Positions 12,568 to 25,090 of a DNA stretch of 64,000 bases are shown here, piece by piece. A model generated the notes under the pieces. That model saw nothing but the letters and a program-made list of their open reading frames with translations. It was not told the DNA's origin and ran no database searches. The stretch comes from Datisca glomerata (lineage: Eukaryota > Streptophyta > Magnoliopsida > Cucurbitales > Datiscaceae), in the NCBI GenBank assembly GCA_003255025.1, contig QANY01013350.1:186001-250000 (forward strand), in the 5' to 3' direction. The position numbers and the translations under genes were made by a program. Every line of letters begins with the position of its first letter. Within the stretch, counting starts at the first letter, position 1.

Positions 12568-13827
12568 TAGCGGTAGAGCCAGGACTTAAGTTCAGTATGG
12601 CAACTGGTTCTGCTCCTGTTTCCATTATGGTATATTTTATATTATTCTAATATATATGCATACACATACATATGTATGAGAGAGAGAAGGAGAAATACTA
12701 AGATATAAAATCACATGCGGTAATTTTTCATTAAAATTTCAATTGTCATTGAAATCATACAAATTACAACCGTCCTTGATGACTTTTCATATTTTGAAAC
12801 CGTTGTATGATTGTTTCATTCTCAATTGTATAAAATACATCATGTTCGATGTAGGTAACCATGCATTCATCCATTGATCCTCCATCTGATTGCACAAGTC
12901 ATTTTTTTATGAACTTCACGAGAGAAAATACTCTCTTTATCGAGGAAGTTGCAATTGACACTATCGGTGCTAGTTTTACTAGTAGGTAGACCATTAGATA
13001 CACAATATTTCTATTCATCTCTACTAACTTTCTAGCAAGATCATCGGTTTCTTTCATTTCTAAAATTCAGGATTCATGTGTATATCAATAATATAAAACT
13101 AAAATTGGTCATCAAATTTCATGAGATTTGTTGGAGTAAAATCAGATGGATATAAGTAAGCAAGACGGAGCAACTTTTGTTTGTCAGAAGCAGGGAATGA
13201 AACATGTATATTTAAACAAGACACACACATAAGCAATTCAGTACACACCTCATTAAAATGGTAAATAGGTTTTTGAAATTACATATCAATGTGTCTGAGG
13301 GGCCCTGGAACCACATACCATTCATCCATATTTGACACTAATCTACAACGTTTACCACAACTTCACTTAATAAAAACTCGCATACGTCATCGCACATCAT
13401 CTACAAGCGTTGTTTTGCCACCCTAACTTATATCGTGGCATTTAGTCATTTACAATATCTTGATCTTTTCTTTGCAAGACATGAGATAACTCACTTATGA
13501 TGCTCATTATTATTTTCATCAAGTGGTGAATGTAAACTCAAAAGAGTGAGTTAAATCCATCAAAGTACGTGCTTGAGTACTTTGATATGTCTCTAGTGCT
13601 TCATCAGTCACAAACTCTAAAACATCAACTGTGTAGGAAAACAATAAAATCACATTAATAAGTGAATGATAATGGGATCCCTAACGTGTATGTCCAACTC
13701 ATTGGAGACTAATTTCTTGGTTCAAGCCTTGCCCACTTTAGATTTTCCCTTTTTCCAATGCCTCTAAAATTTTAAAAGCTTGTTTCTCTCGATCTCACCA
13801 TTAATTTCACCTTGCAAATTACTAGAT
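12568..13827 (-). pseudogene. hAT transposase, C-terminal half (TTF-zinc-finger hAT family), decayed
   Basis: Minus-strand reading recovers, across stops and frameshifts, the end of a hAT transposase. It includes LLRLAYLYPSDFT, then a segment like VKLAPILSIATSS, FSREVHKKMTCAIR, and a closing stretch resembling the MGDQWMN...YIE region of the hAT dimerisation domain, followed by a FQNMKSHR-like end. The terminus near 12568 (TAGCGGTAGAGCCAGGAC) looks like a hAT terminal repeat. The N-terminal half lies at 18521-19781, separated by an inserted CACTA element. The two halves join at a ...GYDG(A)SNLQGE... peptide typical of this family. Transposases of this group cut and paste DNA, and this copy is clearly inactive. 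Confidence 0.75.
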
Positions 13828-15247
13828 CACTACAAGAAATATGATGTTCTACAAGAGTCAAAAAATCTTGTGACAACCCCTTATATTAAAAGTCCACATT
13901 TTTCGCAAAGCGTAATGCCTCCTGTGAAGAACTCTGTGGTCTCTCACTTTTTATAATTTTCTGACTCTTGTATAACGTTGTTTAATAGGATTTTCAGACC
14001 CTTGTTAAATGTATTCAACATATTTTTTAATACTTATGAGTTAACATTCACATGTACTTTTGTATCTATAAAATAAGATATCATAAGATTCATTGCTATA
14101 GTCAATTATTCATATTATATACTTTAAAAATGATAAAAAGACCACCAATATAATAATTAACAATATTAATGTATATCTTTCAACAAAATGTTACATTATT
14201 CATTCAATCAACTTACAAATAAATCTTACTTGAAAACTAACTTATCCTTAAAATATGCAAGCAACACTTATCCTTAAAATATAAAAGAGATACTTGTTTA
14301 ATCCCAAGCATCATTTTCCCCCCTGCTATTGCATATCCATCATCTCCAAGACCTGTTGTCAAATTGAAATTTAGTAAATTACAAGAGAATAACAAAACCA
14401 TAACTACGTGAAATATGATATTACAAGGGAATAAACAACCAGAACAAGTATCAAATAGATACATCATCTACATATCTCTTTTGACTGCAGTCTACATATA
14501 CTAATGTATTCCAGGTAACCATCAAGAAATTACATCAAAATTTCATGAGAGAGCTTTACCATTGGGCTAAAAACTTGAAATTCAACAATAGCTTTGAAGT
14601 GATAGACATTCGAGCTGACATCCCAATCATATCTTCTTTTAACGAATTTTTGGCTGCACGGGTTACAAAATGTAAATAGAAATTTCAGCAAATTTTCAGA
14701 TATAAAAAGTGAGTTTTCAATATTATTCATATGGACTGCTAACTCGACTGCAAAAAATTGTAGATAGTTGCATGTGTTAAGTTTTGTAAGAGATCTCTCA
14801 CATATATCATGGATAAAGATATTGAAACGATCTTCTCCATCAAAGATATCATGGACAACTGTGACAAATGACAAATCTATAATTCACTTTAACTACTTAC
14901 CACTCAAACAGAATATGAATCAATGAAGCCAGAAAAACTAGAAGAGACCATTCTGACATGGACAGGAAAATGTAGAGTACAAGATATATGTACAAAAAGC
15001 TATAAGTAGAAGAAGGGATTGTCACTCTAAGTCATTAAGTACAAACAAGACAAACAAAAAGTACAACAGAGAAGGAACCATACATTCACATGATATACAA
15101 TGGCAATATGTTGGCAAGCCATAGCAATGATTAACTTATCGAAGAATGATACCTAAACAGTTTGTGTACCAAGAAAAAACATGTAAAATTAACCACAAGG
15201 ATATGTGAAAAAAGTAAGCATATAGTTAAACATAAGCTAGTCAAGGC

Positions 15248-16166
15248 TAGATGTGGCAACCAGGCCGGTTCGGCCCGGTCTTGAACAGTACTGGGCCGGT
15301 TAAGGCCTGTAGGCCAAGTCTGGGCCATCACGGGCCTTGTCTTCAAGGCCTATGGCCCGGCCCGTGAGGCCCGACGGGCCTGGCCTGTGAATCTATTTTT
15401 TTTGTCTAAAAAATTGAACAATTATGCATGTAGTGAAGTTTGACCTCTTGAAATTTTCCTTATAAATCACACTCTTTACTAATAGACCAAGACAATCTTT
15501 GTTAGATATATTGTTTAAATATATTCTTATTATCTTTTAACACATTTTATCGAAACTTCAAATAATATACATTTGAGATAAACGTATTTAATTAAATAAA
15601 AAAATAATATTTTTCATTTAAATGAATGTCTTATTCAATGAAAAATTGGTTTCATGAAAACTTTAAAAAATATTGGTTTAAATTCCTAATATTTTTTGTT
15701 CTGTTAATGAACATGAATTATAAATTAGTTATTAATTATTTATTATATTTTTAGATTTTACGTGAATATGAATATCACTAGTTTATGAATTTAATAAATA
15801 AAATAATTATTTTACTTATTATTACAAGTTTTTCTATTGAGATTTTAAAGTAATAAAATAAAATAATTATAACAAAATAACATGACTTTCATATAGTTTA
15901 GTGGTAATCCTTACACTTCATCTATTCCCCACCAAGGTTCAACTCTCATCATCTACATTTTTTAGAATTAAATCACATTAAAGGGAGGGGAAACGGGCCA
16001 GGCCAGGACCGTCGCGGGCCAATTAGGCGGTTTATTCTGGGCCACCCTAAATTTTCGATGGCTCGGCCCGAAACCAGCCCATGGACCCCCTTGAAAGGCC
16101 CAACCTGGCCAATGAACCGGCCGGGCCGAGCATGGTTGGGCCGGGCCGGCCCGGTCGCCACCCCTA
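15248..16166. mobile_element. hAT-type MITE with GC-rich ends, nested in CACTA 'A'
   Basis: The terminal inverted repeats TAGATGTGGCAACCAGGCC and (complement of the right end) TAGGGGTGGCGACCGGGCC are followed by long GGCCC-rich arms of roughly 100 bp or more. An 8-bp duplication flanks it: GTCAAGGC at 15240-15247 and GTCAAGAC at 16167-16174, with one mismatch. TA(G)GGGTGGC-like ends and 8-bp duplications are hAT hallmarks. The interior (about 15400-15960) is very AT-rich and non-coding, so the element is non-autonomous. Confidence 0.85.
15893..15962 (+). repeat. tRNA-like (SINE-like) fragment inside the MITE
   Basis: TATAGTTTAGTGGTAATC resembles an A box. AAGGTTCAACTCTCATCATC, about 45 bp downstream, resembles a B box. 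It sits in the AT-rich interior of the MITE. No complete tRNA can be folded. Confidence 0.4.
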
Positions 16167-18520
16167 GTCAAGACTAGTCCTACTCCAACTCATTATTGAT
16201 GGTGGCATCTTTTCAAACTAATGTGCAGTAAAAAAAAGTTTTCTGATTAATAAGTTGGACAGTGAGATGTGGCAGCATAAAGATCCTAAATGATGTCACA
16301 AAACACACTCCCCCTCCATCTGAATCTTGTTTCAATTTCAGAATATTACTGCATCTAAAAATGAAAAATCAGTGACACTCCAATTATCGTGATTTTTATG
16401 AATCTCACAGATTACAACCAATGAATGCAGGTCTGATGAATGATCAGTTAATCTAAGAATTGAACGAAGATGTGTACAAATAAATATTTTTGTTGCTTCT
16501 AGCTCAGAATGCCATGCTGAAAAGAAAGTTGTCTACCAAGTATAAAGTAAGAAATTTAGAAAACAAGCCTCTACTTAATCTTCTTTTCTAGCAAGCGGCT
16601 AATTACCATCTATAAGCACTTATGATTTTAACCAAAGGACATCACCTTGATTAATATGTGAGCACCTATTTGCTGGTTAAACAGAAATACCTAAAAAACA
16701 AGCTATCAATTGAAATGATTAAATTATAGAAGAATTGAATAATGAGTGTTGCTGGAACTCCACATGGGAAAAACCAAGCTTTAGGAGAAGAGTGATGATT
16801 CACAAAAGCAATACATGATGGAAAAAATTGTACAAGAACACATCATACAATATATTTACAGTTTCATATAGAAGGAGCTTAAAGCAACAGTCCTTCAACT
16901 ATGTAGTAAGAAGCTACATGAATGAAGAAACCCAAAGTTTCACACAATGGAAAAACAAAGAAGCAAAACAAGGAAAAAAGTATATGCTTGAACATTCAAA
17001 ACATAAAAGACATTCCCTCAATTTTTTCTTAGAATCTCAAAGATTAAAACTAAATATTACTCCTTGTACATTACGACGTTAGGTTTTTTATCCAGATATT
17101 AACATCAAGCCAACAAACTTGTTTAAGTTTCTTTCTAGATATCATAAGAATAGTAATGAGCATACATAATCTGTTCTCAACACTTGGTGAAGTGAATTTT
17201 CTAAGTACATCCAGAAACACTATACCATGCTGCAAGTTTCTCATAAAAAACATGTATTAAACTTAGAAGAGAACATGAAACATTTAATGCAACTGTATAG
17301 GGCAAACATTTTAAGTGTTACTGTGAGACATATACTTGATTGGCTTTTATGGATTTTTCTTGGTAATTGGTTATTATTTGACGTATTTCAGCTGCAGCCC
17401 TGTCAACAACGTTGACTACTCCCAACAAAAAAATAGGGGAACAACATATACAAAAACCGAATACAAGATAACAATTATATAGAAACTAAATAGTGTTTTT
17501 CCTAACCCATTTAACAGTACTAATTCTGAAAGTTCAATTTTTTCTTCAAACAATCCTTTAAACCCATACCTGAACCAAATACTAAAAGCCAAAACTGGCT
17601 TTCCAATCAAATATTTTAAACCTTATATGCCCAGGAATCGTGAAACCCAAACCCTATATAAAACTTAAAAATCACAACAACATACAAAAATCACAAAAAT
17701 CGGACATGGATTTGAGATTGAAACCCACCTCGCAAAAAGAAAATATTTACCTCTTATTATGAGCTATAAATTCAAACTAGGAGAGAGCTGGGATACAAAG
17801 CTATGCACAGACATGGATTTGAGCAGTAAAAGGATTGAGCACTTACCTTTACCTCACAAAAGCTCCACCTTCCGCGGCAAAAGCAAGATGAAGACCATGG
17901 CTCAACTTCTTCTCCCCATTATTTGAATATATCTGTTTTACTCTACCGTAGCTACAAAAAACTATAGAAATGTATCAGAGTCGTGAAGGAGAAAGGACAT
18001 GCAAATACTTAAATCTCAGAAGTGAAGAAAATCAGAGAATCAAACCTGAAAATAAATGAAAACCCTAGTTCGCTCTTTGTCTTTGAAAGAGATAGTGAAA
18101 GAGAAGGCCTAGCCCTAGGTCTTTTGATAGGGACAAGCTGTGAGAGAGAGGATCTTCGTGCTTTGTATTTTGGAGAAGAGTCAGAGAGTGAGAAGGACTG
18201 GAGCTTGACTATGAAATTAGAGGAATCGAGAGAGAGAGAGAAGCAACGATTTGAGCTTCTCTATGAAAATGAAGAAGAATATCGAGCTTCTAAGAGAGCT
18301 CAAGAATGAAATGCTTTGAGTGTGGGTTACGAGGTCTCTAAAATTTTCTTAAGTCCCGCATCGTTTAAGTCCCGCATCTAAATTTGCCTCCAATTTTTTT
18401 CACTTTTAACAGGAATTGTTTTTACTTGTTCTTAAAAATTCTTTTTGTTTTGAGTTTTTAACAATAGAAGATTGCGAACCCTGTATTAAAACTTTGTAGA
18501 ATGTCATATTTCTTGTAGTG

Positions 18521-19781
18521 ACTCCATCATAACCATGTCCACGTATTCTTGATAATATCAATAACTGTTCAACTATGCACCCTTTTTTATCCATATAACG
18601 TAAAACAACAACCATTTGTTCCTTGACATACACATTATGAGACTCATCAACCAAAATTCCAAACAAATCATCCTCATGATCAGAAATGATAGCATTGATC
18701 ATTTCTATCGCAGCTGCATTTACAATATTTTTCTCAATGTCAGGAGCCACCATTTTCTATTTTTTGGACTATTTTCCAATACGACATTATTAATGTCTTT
18801 ATTGTTATTAGCAATAAGTTACACATGTTCAAGAAGATTTCCTTTGTTCATGGAACTAAATGATTCATCATGGTCATGAAAAGGTCACCCTTGCGAAGAA
18901 CATGTCTTATGCATTGAATTAAAGCTTCTAAGCGAATGCGATAATCTCATTTTGCTTGATCTCTTTGTCTACAAATAACGGTTTCAATATGTTAATCTTG
19001 TTTCATCAAATCTTCATACTTCTGCCCAGCTTGGTTAAGAGCACTATTATTGCTTCCAACATGAATGCCAACCTATTCTTTTCATTCTAAGAAGAGAAAT
19101 CATCATATGTAAAAGAATCCCCGCCTGATTGCTTTTCATCGGGCTTTCCAAATAGATAATAACGTAAACAAAATGATGCATCTTTCTTTACACCATGTTC
19201 CAACCAATTGGCATACTCTTTAAACAATTTAGGGTTAAATCGACCATTCATTTCCCCCATTAACTTTTTAGGGAACTTATGATTGAAAGGTTGACAATGA
19301 CCCTTTTGAATATAATCCCTTCTTACTTCATCTTGATCATTTGGACGATAATTTATTAATCGAATCTGTAATCCAGGATCTGAATGTAGATTTTTCAAAT
19401 CGACTTCAAGACAACTTTGTTTAGAACTGAAAGAAAGTTGTAAATGTGAATCCACTGATTCCATTGGTTTTCTTTTGAAATTTTGTTCCATATTAGCCCA
19501 AATCAGATTCCTAATAAACATTCAACGACAAATTAGATTCCTTATAAACATTTAACCAAAAATCAGATTCCTAAGAATAATACTATCAATTACTAGCACA
19601 AATCAACCATAAATCATATTGAACCACAAATCAGATTCTTAAGATAAATTATATCAACTATTAATAATTCTATCTATCAATTTTCAATTAACAATATTTC
19701 CTATCAGAGATTGAGAACAGAGCATGAACATAACATAAATATGAGAATGAACAGAGTTGAGAGAGAAAGACTAACCAGGAT
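18521..19781 (-). pseudogene. hAT transposase, N-terminal half (TTF zinc finger plus DUF4371), decayed
   Basis: An open frame at 19521-19087 (minus) reads through a TTF-type zinc-finger region: DPGLQIRLINYRPNDQDEVR, then RDYIQKGHCQPFNHKFP, NWLEHGVKKDASFCLRYYLF and GGDSFTYDDF. A second block at about 18750-18521 reads MVAPDIEKNIVNAAAIEMIN, DLFGILVDESHNVYVKEQM and RIRGHGYDG, as in the DUF4371 part of the same transposases. Between them the frame is broken. The peptide resumes at 13827 on the other side of CACTA 'A'. The upstream side is cut at 19781 by the larger CACTA element, so the original 5' end should lie to the right of 47581. Confidence 0.8.
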
Positions 19782-21899
19782 CACTATAGGAAAAACTGTC
19801 TTTACCGGTGATTATTTTGACCTATACCGGTGGTTTTAACTGTCGGTAAAAATTTATCCGGCAGTTCATAAACCGTCATGAAAGCGACTGTCGCTGGCGG
19901 TTTTATTAACCGTCGGAGTAACCACCACCATTTAAGTTCTTTTGCATCGATTTCTTCAACCTTTATCGGTGATTTAAAATCGCTGGTAAAGGTGCCTGCT
20001 GGAAAAAAAAATTAGGCAACCGGCAGTTATAAACCGCCGGCTTAGGTGCCCCTACAAAAAAAAAAGAATTTGTATCAATATTTACCGATTGGTATTGAAT
20101 TGTTCTCATTGTATATGCATTATGATATAGTAAAAAGCAGGTAGTAAAGACCCCTCTTCCAAAACAGCATCAGATTAGAGTCGAGAGAGAACTTACAAGT
20201 CAGCAGATACTGTTAAAACTCCTGTTTTCGGAAAACTCATCGGCATTCTAAGAAACAAAGTGATACAAGATAAAAATTAAAAAGTACTTTAAAGAGGCAG
20301 ATACCACCAGAATAATACATACCTAATGAGTTTACGAGAGTGCTCTAGGTCTAACATAATATAAGAAAAGTAACCTATATTCTTTCACCAATCATTGATA
20401 ACACTAGCTAGGTTCAAGGACAAAGAAACCCCATAAACAATTCAATAACGCAAAGTCCAAAGGTTTACAGGTTGAGTATAATTAGTAAGAGAAAGCCGAA
20501 AGTGTTGAAACTATTCTAAAATATATTGTCATGTATTTAAAGTGGAACCATACCATAACAACAGCTCTCCAGATCTTCTGCAATCTTTTCAATTCCGACA
20601 CGCCACGAGCTAGTTACTACCATTCCCTACATCCATTTGGCACCTGCTGGCAGATTTCAACTCGAGTCAAATAATCAGTGTGCCTGATTCCTTGCAGAAC
20701 CTTACTATCGTATATATTAATACTTGGGATAACAATGAAAAATAAACACTTTCAGATGGAAGAAAAAAAAAGCAAATATCAGTAGGAAGGTAGCAAAAGG
20801 ACAGGAAAAATAATAATAATATCTTACTATTGTTGGACACATGCTATCTAAAAAACATGTTGATAACTTAACAGCATTAGCCTAGTCAAGCTGACATGAA
20901 GCACTAAAAGAAAGATGCCAAATCATACTAATAACAATCAGACAAAACTTTCCCCTGAGCCACACTCTTTACTTATCAAATGTAACTGAAATCAATGGAA
21001 GAGAACCATTTTTTCTCCTTAAAAAACACAACTTTCCAACTTTGGCCACACCCACGAAAACTAGGAATAATATTGACTCAACTAATTGACACTAGGACAT
21101 GGTATTATGCGTTATTTCCATAAACAAAAATTAGGAACAAATTTCAAAGCCATTCCCATTAAATGTTCCCTACATAATTGATAGATCAATCTTAAACTAG
21201 CAGCTCACAAGGAAAAGTTCAATATCTATCTCTCCATTTGCGAAAAATTCTTACTCAACTAGAGAAACCCTCTCTCACTTATGTGACGTGTCATATTGTT
21301 AGGTATAGTGTCCTCAAAAGATGTGTAAAAATATTTTATTTAAAAATTAATAAAAAGCATAATTTTTTATAATTGTCGTATATGAATTATTATTAAATAA
21401 TTACTATAAATATATCAAAATTTCATATTCATTAATGAGACTATGATATTGTATAAGTACAAGAAGATTAAGATCATATTAATGAATAAAATAGTCCACA
21501 ACATATTAAAGTATATAATCTTTAAAGAACGATTGCTAGTATGGTTCGCTAAGCATTTTGAATGCATGTGATCTAGATCCGGATCGCTGATGTGCATAGA
21601 CATCTTAGTAAATGTATTTTATATGATTAGATTATATAGAACATGACTGATGCGAATTAATATATTTATTAAGTTTTCATTTATCATAAAGATTTAACGA
21701 TGAATGGGATGAAGGAAGGCCAGCCTGCCCAACAAGTAGACCGGAATAACTAGCTTCTAGTCCAACTAGCTTGAGCTCCAGCCCAAGCCTCAAAATCTAA
21801 GCTTCGGAGAGCCTTCTCCCATGCGATGAGATGAATTCTGTCTCTCCCTCCAACACCAGACAGACCACCACCAAATCCTCTTCCCAAGTTATATAACCC

Positions 21900-22255
21900 A
21901 AACGCTCATTGTGAATTCCATAAAGGTCCGGGCCATACAACTGATCCTTGCTTTTCTCTCATGCATGCGGTCCAAGATCTCATTGAACAAGGCAAAGTAG
22001 TAGTTTATTCATCCCCCAGCAGTTCCAACACAATTTTCCAAAACCCTCTCCCGCCGCATTCGGTAAGTGCACCGGTAGGGAGTAGCGCATCTGTGAATCT
22101 CATAGAGGATGCCCAGGGACAAGAAGACCTAGTGCACCTTCTTTCTTCAGCATCAGATGAGGTGAACGTGATTAGTCCCTTAGTGCTGCCAATCTATACG
22201 AAACCTTGCCCCCGAGGTCCCATCAGAGTTCTTTCCCAACTCCTATACCTGTGAT
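21900..22255 (+). pseudogene. Retrotransposon gag/protease-linker fragment (Gypsy-like)
   Basis: The plus-strand frame reads HCEFHKGPGHTTDPCFSLMH, then AVQDLIEQGKVVVY and VNLIEDAQGQEDL. This matches the zinc-knuckle and following linker of plant Gypsy gag-pol proteins (C-x2-H...GH-x4-C spacing with KH-x-VQDLI). It is isolated, with no pol sequence beside it. Confidence 0.55.
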
Positions 22256-22994
22256 CATTCCCGGCTATCCATCCTTCGCCAATTCGCCGTCACATTCGTT
22301 GTTTCGCAATCTATCCCCTCAACAAAATCCGTCCTCTTTACCTTTCTCTGGGCAAGTATAATTTCAAGGGAAGTTCGTCGCTCCACTTCTGACTTCGTAT
22401 GGGGGAAGAACGGTATATTCTATTCTATCTTTCGGCTCTATCTCCCCTTATGTGAAACCTACTATGGAAGTTACTTGACTAATCCCGCAAGATACTATCT
22501 AGGTGATCTGACTTGAATGTGGAAGGTAGACTCTCTTTAATTAGAGATGTTATATGGTTCTCGCCTGAGTCTATGCTGCAAGCTGGACGGATGTAATTCA
22601 CCCCTCTGGCGCAATCCCGGTGCGGCTAGATCGACTGGTTACGGTGGCCTAAGTCAATAGAGCCTTTGCGACCGTAAATGGGCGGCAACAAATCTTCCGC
22701 GTTATGCTTCCTAGCGCGTTATCTCAAATTCGGGCGGGCGTGAGAACCCGATGGAATGGCATTTTCTAGGAGTTCGAGAAGGGGCTCTGACAGTTATCTC
22801 GAAGTAATACGAATCTGTCAACTTGAAACGCGGGGCACTAGCCGCCAGAAACGGCTTAAAGTGCATTAATCAGGCCCTTCGTCGAGCATTTTATAGTTTC
22901 TTTCTCTGGATGTGCCTTTATCTTCACTGATGGATTGGCATACTTATTGTGCACTTTTGTATGCGATTCCTGCTGTTCGTTACCAATGAGTGTA

Positions 22995-23357
22995 GCATTC
23001 AAAAGGCTCTCTATGGACTCAACTCAAACTGGCTTTGAAAAATTAAGCACAGCACTACTAACATTAGATAGTAGTTCAGCTGGATCACACCTTCTTTGTT
23101 TGTCAAGCGCTTCAGTCCCCATTTTTATTTTAATAAAAAAAATGAAAAATAAAAAGATTACCGGCAATGATTCTGCTGCTATTCATCAAACGAAGCAACA
23201 TCTTGGCAAGCAGTTTCATATGAAAGATCTTGGTCCTCTAACCGGGATTGAAGTTTTTTGGTCTCCGGGTATGCATCTAACTCAGCAGAAGTACGCCATG
23301 GATCTTCTAAGCCGCCATGGAATGCTTCACAGGTTGCCATGTGTGACTCCAGCTTAA
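22995..23357 (+). pseudogene. Copia reverse-transcriptase fragment
   Basis: The frame QTGFEKLSTALLTL, then FILI, ITGNDSAAIHQTKQHL, FHMKDLGPLTGIEV and MHLTQQKYAMDLLSRHGM follows the order of the copia RT thumb region. The YVDD segment is lost and replaced by a Lys-rich stretch (IKKMKNKKI). A few internal residues are deleted (LGPLT-GIEV). It is better preserved in reading frame than copia-A or copia-B. Confidence 0.7.
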
Positions 23358-23999
23358 TGCCAAGTTGTATTCTCATGATGCGTCGTCCGGCTCCTCATAA
23401 ATGATGTTAGGATCGGCCGGCTCATCCTCGGAATCCGAAAAGAAAACAGAGACAAACTGATTGTTGTAGACTGAACTCTCTTCTCTTTAGGCTCCGAGTT
23501 GTTTTTGGGTGGGATGGTCGAATTGTTCTTCGCCACTAGTGGCAACGAAGTTCTTGGTAATTAACAAGGAATCAACAAGCTGTTGACATTCAAAGAGCAG
23601 CAACTCCCTGATCAAGAAAGAGTTGGGAGTCGAAGTCCTCCTCCTCTTGAACCCACAAATGGACCCATTCCCGAGCAGGGGCAGCCACCCAGATCATCGC
23701 AACATCGGAAAGGTCACCAGCCCAGGCAGAAGCAAACCCGAACCATGAAAGGAAAGGGAGGTTCAGCACCCGTCAGCCAGCATGCATCCCCCATCAGGGA
23801 GAGGGAGGAAAGAAGAAGTCCCATCATTTCTTCAGCACCGTCCTCGGCTCAACGGAGCGGCTGTTTTCAATCATACAATGTGTACTCGTAGTCTGACTTT
23901 TAGCGGTAGTCAGCTGCCCTCGTTCTCCTCTTTTCATTGCCCTATTGAGTAAGGGTCGGTGTTTGCAAAAATGTCGAGTCGACGGGGTTAGGTACCAGT

Positions 24000-24830
24000 A
24001 GTGACAATGGCAAAGGGGGGGAGCTGGACACTAGTTGTGCTAGTGGAATGACCCAACTGGACCTAGTCAGCCTGAACCGTTTTGAGGTTCTAGAGGACCC
24101 TAAACAAGAAGAGGCAAAGATGCCAGATCTGGACACTGCTAAACCGGAAGAGATTGCTCAGGATGAGTGTCTGGGTAACAAAGCCGAGAAGGGTGTAATC
24201 AAGGAGAGAACTCCCGAGGAGAATGATTTGGCCCATAGAAGCGAGGATCTGGAAGAGAAGGTTGATACTGGGTCAACTATGGCAGTGACTGAGGCGGACT
24301 TGTTCTGTGATAAACAAATGACTCCAAACAAGAACCTCAGGGCAGTCAATCCTAAGAAAAGAGGTGAACCTGAGAAGAGCAGTAAGAGTAAGCGTTCAGG
24401 TGCTGGTGCTATGACCTTAAAGGTGGAAGATCCTCCCCTGGTTCTAACCACCCTGAATGAAGAATGGGCGAACAAAATGCAGAACATATCAGAGATCTTG
24501 AATGATATCACCATAAAAGAAATACAGAACTGCCGCAATCAAAGAATTTTTTTTGATGTCCCATACAGTCTGGTAGAAGGTGCAAGAAAATCCATCAGGT
24601 TCTGGTTTGGATGCCGATGATACTGAGACATCGCCTGATGCTGAGGAAGAAGGATATTTTGTTTCAAGAGAAGCTGGATCCTTTTTGGTTCGGGAAAAGC
24701 TGCTTCACGCTCTTGCCTCGATTGCTTATGTACCTCGGGAGACCCAGCCCATTCAAATCAAAATAGAACGAGCACCTACGACTAAGGGGAATGGAATGTC
24801 GACCACAGAGTGAGATGATCTTCTAATACG
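24000..24830 (+). pseudogene. LINE ORF1-like fragment (weak)
   Basis: A plus-strand open frame at 24048-24620 starts near MTQLDLVSLNRFEVLEDPKQ. The NRFEVL phrase recurs in plant LINE ORF1/ORF2 linkers. The frame continues with a charged, low-complexity segment and stops at 24620. A second overlapping frame (24580-24813) follows. No endonuclease or RT motif is visible. It could equally be an unrelated mitochondrial ORF. Confidence 0.35.
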
Positions 24831-25056
24831 AGGATGAGCGACTGGTCAAGTCATGAAACTTTTTCATTTTGATCAACATGGCTCCAAGTGGACTGGGTTT
24901 ATGTGTTTAAACTGACTACGACCAAAGTCGTGGCTACTTCAACCAAAAAGAGGGCGACCCCTTTTCAAACCGAAAGAAGTACCTCACCTCACTTATGAAG
25001 AAGTAGTTGGAGCTGGGCTTCGAACTATGAGAGTTTGCTTTTCTTTCATTTTCTAA

Positions 25057-25090
25057 GAGCGGTCTGATCAAATAAGGGGTCAGACCGCTC
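25057..25090. repeat. Perfect 11-bp stem-loop
   Basis: GAGCGGTCTGA at 25057-25067 is exactly complementary to TCAGACCGCTC at 25080-25090, with a 12-nt loop. It sits at the right edge of the chimeric block. In mitochondrial DNA such stems often mark transcript 3' ends or recombination points. Confidence 0.7.

Larger units (their letters stand above)
13828..18520 (-). mobile_element. CACTA element 'A', non-autonomous, inserted in the hAT transposon
   Basis: The ends are perfect 17-bp inverted repeats: CACTACAAGAAATATGA at 13828 and its complement ending at 18520. The flanks read, on the minus strand, GGAGT before and ATCTAGT after. This is consistent with a 3-bp AGC duplication in which each copy has one mutation. 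The 5' end is on the right: minus-strand sequence from 18520 matches the start of the CACTA element at 53856, including AAAAGTGAAAAAA, GTGCGGGA and the TTCAAAGACAAAG...ACTAGGGTT leader. No transposase was recognised inside. Short minus-strand open frames at 14237-14467 and 14530-14874 are unassigned. It contains a nested hAT MITE. Confidence 0.85.

Noticed and set aside
19821..20050. CRISPR-like or satellite array from repeated ACCGG/CCGGC motifs
   Set aside because: The repeats are irregular, occur in both orientations and sit just inside a CACTA terminus, so they are transposon subterminal repeats.
24158..24538. 126-codon minus-strand frame in the chimeric block
   Set aside because: It is antisense to the LINE-like plus-strand frame and has no recognisable motif; it is likely a shadow of low-complexity coding sequence.
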